From NCBI GenBank assembly GCA_047967505.1, contig CM106541.1: a stretch of DNA of 64,000 nt; one strand, given 5' to 3'. Both the position numbers and the translations under genes were made by a program. This stretch comes from Dipteris shenzhenensis (Eukaryota; Polypodiophyta; Polypodiopsida; Gleicheniales). Positions 56,349 to 64,000 of this stretch are shown here, piece after piece; positions within the stretch are counted from its first letter, which is position 1; each line of letters starts with the position of its first letter. Below the pieces are notes generated by a model. The model saw only the letters and a list, made by a program, of their open reading frames with translations. It had not been told where the DNA came from and searched no databases.

Positions 56349-59300
56349 TTGCCAATATCAATGATGGGCTACGGTTCAATCTCATCCTCAATGAGATCAA
56401 CCCTTGCCAAACTATTTACTTCAAAATCCAAAACCAATGTTGAGATCTACAAATACATTCAACCCACTACTACTTGTGCTACTCATGTGCTCATCGAAAT
56501 CACAATCAGCAATGGTAGGCTCGTACTCACACGAGTAATGGCCTCAATATCTATATCTCCTATCGCATGATCATCCTCCTCTCTCGTATCACAGTCATCA
56601 TCACCTCCATGGCCATGATCATCCTCCATATGCTCCATATTAGTAAATGTACTATACATCACTTTGGAACGTGGCGTAATAGGTATGACATGCCACCACC
56701 TATTATTATCCACCATTGGTTGATAGAAAACCTAATTCAAACACAAATACAATCATGTTATTTTCCTTGCATCGAAGGTATCAAATATTTAAAAGTGAGT
56801 ATTTTTATATGTGTGTATAATACCTGTTCACATTGTTGCGGTAGTACTAGTGTGTCCTTACTTTGCTAAAACTTTGTGGAGTCAATAGTTACAAAGCCAC
56901 TTGCATGGTATTTGATTGTTGCATTAGGGCCTCTTTCCACCACATCCTTAAACAACTTTACATCCAAAACATACACAAAGAAGTGTCGAAATTCAAGCTT
57001 AATAATATCTTGGATTATGCCACAATAATTATCCATGGCTCCATTGGCTCCCTCAAAGCTAGCAATGATGCCGCAATCTTGTGTGTTCCTCTTATCATCA
57101 ATCTGTTGTGTTCAAAAATGCTTGCCCTCACACCATATAGCATTGAACATAATACACTACACCAAGACAAAATCAATTAAATAAGCAATCTAAATTGTTG
57201 AAAGCTCCGAGCTTATGCATAACATTCTATATACCGACCTTGCTCATGCGTCCCCTAGCATACTCCCATTCTTCCATTGTGATATGCATCCCCTCATCTC
57301 TCTATGCTCTTTCCATTTTGTCAAGTAGCCAATCCACATGAATATCCTTTGGAATTGCTCTTAGATGCTGAGGGTATGGCACATGAGATCCGTGGTGTGT
57401 ACGAAAGAGGTCCCTTTCTCCTTGTCTTCTTGCCTTTTCATCCTTGTATCCTGTCACCCATCTTTTCATCACATCACTGTTAAGCATGCAATAGAGGTTG
57501 ATATTATTCAACAACTCTGTGTCTATTACTTTGCTGCATCCTTTCCCTTGAGGCACAATAGAGGTCATCCTTAGGTCTTCATCATCTCTCCATAGTCGTG
57601 GGAGAGAGCTATCCACATCAACAAGAAACTCATAAATATATACAAGTGACTCTTGTACCAACCAACCCTCGGCCATGCTACCTTCGGGTCTTGCATTTTG
57701 TCTCACGAAACCCTTCAAGTTCTTCATGAAGTGCTCAAGGAAGAACAACCATGGTGCATGTACAGTACCGCTCGGGGGGGTCACTCATCATATGTAACCC
57801 TATCACGTGAGTTCGACAAAAGGATATTTTTTATTCCTAAAATTTACATAAATAAATATACATAAGGGACTATTTAAAATAGTTTTGGAAAAAATTTACA
57901 GATTTGTATAGAAAAGGGGTACATTTTATTAATGAAAAAATTTACAGATAAGGGATTTTAAATATAGGCCTTGAACGCACGTGATATAGAGGGTTTATAC
58001 ATAGTGACCCCCCCGAGCAGTACCGCCATATATAGCAATCTCATCCACCAAATGCACTATGAGATGTAGTTGGATTGTGAGAATAGAACGTGGAAATGTC
58101 TCCTCCACTAAACAAACCACTTCCACTGACATAACTTGAGCATTCTCAAGCGTGGTGGGATCTATTGAGCTCATATACCTAGAAAGGAAAAAGGATGCCA
58201 TATTAGCAATATGAACAGGTCTTGCATCCTCTAAAGTACCTCACAAGCTTGCCCATCTTGTAAATACAATATTCACATTTTGTATCTTGTAAAGTACCTC
58301 ACAAGCTCGCCCATATTGTAGATACAATCCTTCATGTCCTTCGATGCACTACGAGAAATGCTAGTAGGTAGTATGAACTGAACACACGAGGAATGGTTGA
58401 CTAGTTTCTTCTAATTCACTCACAAATTTAGAAGGAAAAAGATATAATGAACATAAAATACTTACTTGGAGCATCTTGTGCCAATCATGAGATTTCAAGC
58501 CATATAATTGCTCTACACCTCTTTTCTTGCTCTTTGTGAAGGCCCCCTTCAAACACCTTATGCATCCAGTGGGAGTATGAATTGTAGTGATAGCTTGCTT
58601 CACCGCTACCATCTCTAGCTTTGATAACCTCCATGGTGCACGAGGTAACAAGACATGCCCATTTGGCCTCTCGTGTGGCCAAGCTTCACGCATTCTCCTG
58701 TGGTGTGTAAATCTTCCCTTATGCCTACGGAATCTCGTGTCCCATTCAAATGTTCCCAAATGGTAGACGCCACATTCTTGATGATACGCATGGGATCAAG
58801 TAGGTGATTGATCTTGAGGTGGGACCAATATGGTAAATGATAAAACATGGAGTATCTAAACAAAAGCTGGTGTTGGCCGGTAATCTTTATTTCCAGCCAA
58901 TAGCTAGAAACCCTTATCGGCTCATGCCAAGTGGTGGAGTTGTGGAACTGTCCTGAATTCTCATCCAATCTCCCGCAGTGAGTGATTGTGGGGGGACTTC
59001 ATTCCAAGTGGCGACATATCTAGGATGATCAAGTGGGAGAAATCGATGGTGATTCTCATAGATGACCTTATTCAATGCGTCTGCCCGTGAGGCAACTAGC
59101 GAAGGTGGGTTTAGGGTGCCACATCATTTGCCTACTCATAATTCAAAGTGCAATGCTTACCTAAACACTCGCCATAGCTTAGGAAGTCATGCATTGTCCA
59201 CATCAAGACTGCTTTACAGTTGAAGTCTCATGATGAGGGAGGCCTGCTCACATCATGCACCTCGATACCTCTCCAAAGTATCTCTAGCTCGTCAATCAAA

Positions 59301-60243
59301 GGCTCCAAATAAACATCAAGATTTTTGACTTTATGTTTCCCTAGAATTAGAAGGGATAACATGACATGTACTTTCTTAATCTCCATAGAAGGTGGAAGAT
59401 TATAATTCACCAATATCATTGGCCATACACTGTAAGAGGTGCTTTTGAGACCAAATGGGTTCACACCGTCCATACCCAATCCAAGTCTCAAGCTCCTAGG
59501 TTCTTCCTTGAAGCTTGTCCATGTGTCTTCAATATGATTCCATGCAAGAGTGTCTGTGGGAGTTCTCCACCTGCCATCGGTTGATCGATTGGAGGAATGC
59601 CATGACATAAGCTCTATAATGGACTTGCACTTGAACATATGTTGGATGTGAGGGATTATGGGAAAATGTTGCAAAACCTTACGAGGCACATCCAAAGTTT
59701 TGAGATCTGCTCTATATCTTGCCTCTCCACAAGTAGGACACTTTCTTGTATCTTTATGTTGTCCACAATACAAGATGCAATTGTTGACGCATGCATGGAT
59801 GCGCTTGTAATCATCAAACACCTCCTCCTCCACAGCCTCATGAGGTAATGGCGGAGGGCTACTATCACCATCATTCCATGCATTTGTAATGGTCCCTCCT
59901 AAAGATCCCACCTCATATCGCCAACACTTTGCCTCCTCGCGTAGGGCAACATATGCAGGTGTGGCACTGCATCCTGTATCAAATTAAAATGGGATCATAA
60001 CTCAAACACATGAACACCCATATGTATCTCAATCAACCTTAACTCTTTAACACTTACCATGTTTACAGTCGCATCCCATTCTCCATACTTTGAGACATGA
60101 TTGAGTGTAATTCTGCATGCACGATACATGTTTCCTCGACATTGATCACACATACATTTGATTTTTTGCTCCAATCGCATTTTGCGATGGTGGATACGGA
60201 GGGATTCATCCTCACTGGAGCTACTTGTTGAAGATAAAGACAT
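56349..60243 (-). pseudogene. TNP2 transposase of CACTA-2
   Basis: Starts MSLSSTSSSSEDESLRIHHR (60243). The transposase-associated domain follows (CMCDQCRGNMYRACR, VSKYGEW). Next come KRIHACVNNCILYCG and CPTCGEARYR, then the core block LRLGLGMDGVNPFGLKSTSY and LVNYNLPP, VYLEPLIDELEILW (59911-59228). Further left: HDWHKMLQ, a DUF4218-type block (KGFVRQNARPEGSMAEGWLV), LRAIPKDIHVDWLL, a DUF4216-type block (56860-57130) and an acidic tail. The usual segment before KRIHAC is shortened. A MITE sits at 57771-58017, and a stop replaces Trp in DSTKFW near 56870. Catalyses excision and insertion when intact. This copy is dead. Confidence 0.88.
57771..58017. mobile_element. MITE copy 2, 247 bp, inserted in TNP2
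   Basis: Inverted relative to copy 1 (25826-26072) and the same length. Target duplication cagtaccg at 57763-57770 and 58018-58025. The paralogous TNP2 at about 15030-15050 has the uninterrupted site (tgcggcactgtacatgc), a natural empty site. Confidence 0.96.
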
Positions 60244-61079
60244 CCTACATATAAACAACCCAAAAATTTTGTTCTTGGATGAGTTGTAAATGTCAAAACT
60301 ATGTGAAGCATCTACAAGCGCATCTAACACCGCGTCTATATTGTGGAGTGCATCTATAGGCGCATCTAAAATATAGTGTCGATGCGCTAATAGACACATG
60401 TTTAGACGTGCTTCGAGACGCGTAGATTGCGAGCTGGTTTTCAAACCTACTTTTAGAACGCTTGCTTTTCTTCACATACTTTTAACATTGTGTGGCTTGC
60501 TTTCCTATTAACAGACACAGCTTTGAGCATCCACACTTATCTCCAAGCACCCACACTCATCTCCAAGCTTACACAATCATCCCCAAGCAAACAAGAGAAG
60601 AGGGTGAACAAGGAAGAGAAGCAAGGGAGAAGAAGAAAGAGAAGCAGAGGCTGAACAAGGAAGAGAAGAAAGAGAAGCAACTTTGAAGAAGGACAAGAAG
60701 CTTCCATACCTCTATCCAAGGTAAGTCTCTTGACGGTTGATCTTCTTTGGAAGTTGCTCTCTTTGGATTTGTCCTTTGTTGTATGCAAGTCGAACGGATT
60801 TTTTTTGTACTAGTGTGGTCGGGCGCATGTCCTTTTCAATTTCTTAGAAAAAGGCATTTGTCAAAGCGTGTCTATAGACATGTTTGTCTTTTGGGAAAAT
60901 AGATAGCCGCACCTATAGATGTGCTGTTAGACGCATCTATAGATGCACTCCGATAGTGTTAGCTGTTCTTCCCTTTCCCCTTCCTTTTCCTTCTCTTTTC
61001 CCTTTCCCCTTCCTTTTCCTTCTCTTTTCCCTCCCCCTTCCCCTTCCACTTCCACTTCCAAGAAAAGGATTGCTTATTG

Positions 61080-61220
61080 AATGATGGAAATAAGTGATTG
61101 CATGAATGAAGAAAGGGATTGCATAAATGATGGAAAGGGATTGCGTGATTGAAGAAAGGGATTGCATGAATGATGGAAAGGGAAAGCATGATTGAAGAAA
61201 GGGATTGCATTTGTGAGAAA
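61080..61220. repeat. Minisatellite of gggattgcatgaatga units
   Basis: About seven imperfect copies of a ~22-bp word (gaagaaagggattgcatgaa and gatggaaagggattgcat alternate). Confidence 0.85.
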
Positions 61221-61224
61221 ATAA

Positions 61225-61770
61225 GAGATTGCGTTCTCTTTTTCTCTCCTTTCTCCTCTCTTTCCTTCTGTTTTCTCCTCTCTTTTTCTCTCTTATCTCC
61301 TTTCTTTTTTCTCCTCTCTTTTCCTCTCTTTTCTCCTCTCTTTCCTTCTCTCTATTTTCCTCTCTTTTATCCTCTCTTTCCTTTACCCTGTCTCTCTTTT
61401 TCCTTCTCTCTTTTATCCTCTCTTTCCTTCTCTTTTTGTGGTAATTTTCCTCTTATCTCCTCTCTTTTTCTCTCTTTTTTTCTCCTCTCTTTTCCTCTAT
61501 TTTCCTCTCTTTTCTCCTCTATTTCCTTCTCTCTATTTTCCTCTCTTTTATCCTCTCTTTCCTTCACCTTGTCTCTCTTTTTCCTTCTCTCTTTTATCCT
61601 CTCTTTCCTTCTCTTTTTCGTGGTAATTTTCCTCTCTTATCTCCTCTCGTTCTTTCTCTTTTCATCTCTTTTCTCATCTCTTTCCTTCTCTCTTTTATCT
61701 CTGTCCCTCCTTTCTTTTCTCTCTTATCTCCTTTCTTTTTTCTCCTCTCTTTTCCTCTCTTTTGCATCTC
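61225..61770. repeat. CT-rich low-complexity tract
   Basis: (ctctctttcct)n sequence giving Ser/Leu/Phe-rich frames that are not genes. A block of about 190 bp (starting ttttcctctctttt) appears twice within it. It precedes the TnpA-like copy, as a GA tract does at 42.7 kb. Confidence 0.92.
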
Positions 61771-62040
61771 GTGACAAGGGCATGCTTGATGGTAATCTTC
61801 TTCTTTTCTTTTTTTCAGTTCATCATGTGGCCAAGATCTTGAGCCTCACCTAATCTTCAGGATGCCATCTTTTGGGAGTTATATAAAATTTTGGGGCACC
61901 CTCCCACTCTTGCGGAGTTATACACATACATGACGGATACTATAAACACCCCCCAGGAGTCGGTAGTACAAACCCCAAACCACCCCAATCCCACACTAGT
62001 TGAGATTACCCCAACAAAGTTGAGACAACCCAACTAGCTG

Positions 62041-63058
62041 CAGAGCCGAGCCCCTCCTCCCCCCTTGTGGTCAAGAGGTCCTTCTACTTCGCAGAGCCGT
62101 CGACATACTCCCGTGCCATCGAGAGTCGCTTCTCCAGCTATGAGTGGCCAGGGTACTTTCGTGCAGTTGAGAGTCATTTCTACAGCCACTACGAGCAGCC
62201 AGCGTACTAGCTCGACACAACAAGGCAGTAGGTGTAGTAGCAGGGAGAGTGGTGGGGGATGCATGGAAGCCTGCTTTGGGGGGGGTAGTGGTGGGGATGG
62301 GGATGATTCAGATGATGCAGACATGCTAGAGGGTGATGCTACGATTTCTATGACATCACTCAGACAGAAGGCATCTTGATGGATGCAAGGGGAAAGGACA
62401 TCATGGCCTTCATGTGCTCTGTAATTGCTAACAACTATAGAGATTGCTTTATTCACTACAAAGACCATCCAAAAGAGTTGGCAGATGAGACCCTCACTGC
62501 TATTCACTCTAGGTATCCCAATCCCCCCAATGTTCAGTTCACAGATAAATGGACCAAGTCAAAGATTGTTGTGATACTTAGCAATAAAAGATCTTCGCTT
62601 AATAGGCAGGCACTAGCCGAGATTGCCAGGATCGAGGGAGGTCAACCACCAAGGGGCCAGCCCCACACCGCTCACAAGCGTGAGTGGAAGAAAGCAATGA
62701 AGGCAGCAAAGGCGGACCCCAGTCTGCAGCATGTGGAGGCATGAAGGATCCAAATGGAGCAATATGGAAGCGTGCATTTTGGAGTAGGTGGTGTTGAATC
62801 ATGGGAGGCCCAATTTGTAAGTATCGATCTCAAATTATATTGTTTATGTAGTTTATTAGGACGTTGTTTCTTTGTACTAACCCCTCCACAAATTGTGTCA
62901 TCTTGTAGCTTGATATCGTGGGCAGGTACCCTACTCCTGTCGAGACACAGCCTACCACCACCACCATCACAGAGGAGATACATGGAGGCACTTCTATGAT
63001 GATGGGTTGATTACTAAGGAGCAGTATATCCAGGCTACTAGAGCACCCCCCAGTATTT
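62041..63058 (+). pseudogene. TnpA-like CACTA gene, family-3 copy 2
   Basis: Paralogue of 43289-44170 and the better preserved of the two. Ser/Gly-rich lead (SSQRTSSTQQGSRCSSRESG), then from about 62376 MDARGKDIMAFMCSVIANNY, AIHSRYPNPPNVQF, LNRQALAEIARIEGGQPP and HKREWKKAMKAAKADPSLQH. After a shift comes HFGVGGVESWEAQF with a gtaagt donor (about 62818), then an exon LDIVGRYPTPVETQ (from about 62909). The minus-strand copia-1 relative cuts it at 63076, before the last acidic exon. Confidence 0.65.
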
Positions 63059-63075
63059 GAAAGTAATTAAATAAT

Positions 63076-63440
63076 TATGAAGATAGTGGGAGAGAGGGAA
63101 GGAGTCTCACTTGCAGCTTTCTCACATACACAATGGGGGAATACACACAAAGGTGGAGGCTGAAAACAGTTTTCCTCTTCTTAGTTGTGAAAGCCAAAAG
63201 AACTCTAGTACAAAGAAATAGAAGAACCCTATATGTGGGTCTCAAACCAAACTCAACTAACTAAGGTGGCATACTAACTGAGCCACGAACTAGTGTAGAT
63301 AAGGATAGCTGTCATCTAGCTATTATTTGTGGGCAGTGTACCAACCGCATCTGTAGCTAACAAGTCGGTGACATAAATGCACAACGGTCACCCTGGCATA
63401 TTGCGAGTGGAGCTTGCGAGTGGAGCTCGATATCTCAACA
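63076..63440 (-). repeat. 3' LTR of the copia-1 relative, with a 13-bp duplication
   Basis: 365 bp against 352 bp in copia-1. The extra 13 bp is a tandem duplication of gcgagtggagct(t) near 63403-63428. The terminal dinucleotide next to 63076 is changed (tatgaag instead of tgtgaag). Confidence 0.93.
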
Positions 63441-63466
63441 CTCCCCCTCAAGCTCAATCCCAATTC

Positions 63467-64000
63467 CTACACACCAAGCAGGTCTCTGAACTTGCGCAGC
63501 TTCTCTGTGCCCAATGCTTTCGTGAATATGTCAGCTACCTGATCCTCTGTGCTGACATAAACTAGATCAATAAGACCTAGTAAAACCTTCTCCTGCACAT
63601 AGTGATAATGCACCTCAATGTGCTTTGTTCTAGCATGAAAGACTGGGTTCTTTGCCAAGTGTATAGTGCTCATGTTGTCACAATAAATGACAACTGGCCC
63701 ATCTGTAGACTGATGCATATCATAGAGTAGCTTATGCAACCAAGCTACCTCACATGCAGCCATTGCTGCACCCCTGTACTCAGCCTCTGTGCTCGACAAG
63801 GCAACTGTAGGCTGTTTCTTGCTGCTCCAAGTGACTGCAGCACTCCCAAAAGAGAACACATATCCACTAGTAGATCATCTATCAAAAATACTACCAGCCC
63901 AATCAGCATCAGTGTATCCATGCAACTGTATCTGAACCCCAGCCTCATAAAATAGTCCATACTGCAATGTGGACTTCACATACCTGAGTATGCGTCTAGC
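63467..64000 (-). pseudogene. RNase H of the copia-1 relative, partial
   Basis: Reads STEAEYRGAAMAACEVAWLH and HARTKHIEVHYHYVQEKVLL, ending LLGV at 63467, very close to 13420-13908. The stretch open from 63859 shows no TAG stops, whereas upstream near 63880 the frame is interrupted, so part of pol may be altered. The rest lies off the window. Confidence 0.9.

Larger units (their letters stand above)
56030..60958 (-). mobile_element. CACTA-2: CACTA transposon carrying TNP2 (boundaries approximate)
   Basis: Contains a near full-length TNP2 gene. Both flanks (56040-56165, and 60290-60430 plus 60860-60955) are rich in words such as gcatctatagatgc and gcgtctata, which look like subterminal repeats. 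The right end may be at 60958, where cgatagtg reverse-complements to cactatcg. No matching left end or 3-bp duplication could be fixed. The TnpA-like gene at 62041-63058 has the orientation expected for the partner gene, so the element may instead extend to 63 kb. Confidence 0.65.
63076..64000 (-). mobile_element. Copia-1 relative, 3' end only (runs off the window)
   Basis: Second copia-1 copy, in reverse orientation: LTR 63440-63076, then RNase H sequence to the window edge. It inserted into the TnpA-like gene. The other end and the target duplication lie outside. Confidence 0.95.

Noticed and set aside
61170-61853. Long Ser/Leu/Phe-rich open frame
   Set aside because: Produced by CT-rich simple sequence, with no protein-like composition.
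1-64000. tRNA or rRNA genes
   Set aside because: I saw no cloverleaf-like sequence or rRNA core motif. The tRNA-like matches are LTR primer-binding sites only.

Overview
The window is plant nuclear DNA. Evidence: Ty1/copia elements primed by the plant initiator-Met tRNA site (TGGTATCAGAGC), plant-type CACTA (En/Spm) transposons with TNP2 parts, short GT-AG introns, and AAACCCTAA 'telo-box' motifs in a promoter. It is a repeat-dense intergenic block. Nothing in it resembles an ordinary conserved flowering-plant gene, and the intron-bearing transposase-like genes suggest a seedless plant (fern, lycophyte or bryophyte), but this is inference and the species cannot be named. || Layout. 1-16 kb: a nest. 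A CACTA TNP2 gene is split by copia-1 (55-14286, TSD tccct). Copia-1 is itself split by a CACTA element (1826-4619, TSD tct) and by copia-2 (6333-12255, TSD gtttt). 16-19.5 kb: a single-copy-looking stretch with a small gene for a secreted protein (17510-17875). 19.5-22.2 kb: a Ty3/gypsy element on the minus strand that has lost its reverse transcriptase. 23.5-31.3 kb: the most unusual part. Two decayed multi-exon plus-strand genes face two minus-strand genes. One minus-strand gene is a histone H3-like gene with a long N-terminal extension carrying three H3-tail-like KQT motifs, and the other is a four-exon transposase-like gene. 31.7-36.8 kb: a satellite array of ~180-bp monomers arranged as ~545-bp three-monomer higher-order units. 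36.9-38.5 kb: a second decayed transposase-like gene with an internal protein repeat. 38.8-48.9 kb: a CACTA fragment, an LTR element of an unassigned non-autonomous-looking family (here 'X'), a TnpA-like gene copy and a truncated copia-3. 49-55.3 kb: more X-family sequence with a truncated copia-2 relative inserted. 56-63 kb: a CACTA TNP2 copy carrying a MITE, low-complexity tracts and a second TnpA-like copy. 63.08-64 kb: the 3' end of a second copia-1 copy on the minus strand. || How it fits together. Almost every coding region is a mobile-element gene in decay. In copia-1 all the premature stops I found in recognisable coding frames are TAG, mostly where relatives have Gln (CAG), as expected from deamination of CHG-methylated cytosine in silenced DNA. 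The paralogues inside the window (two TNP2 copies, two TnpA copies, two MITEs, two copia-1 and two copia-2 copies, three X segments) allow insertion order and empty sites to be read directly. The H3-like gene, embedded among transposase-like genes and next to a satellite array, is the best candidate for something not previously described.
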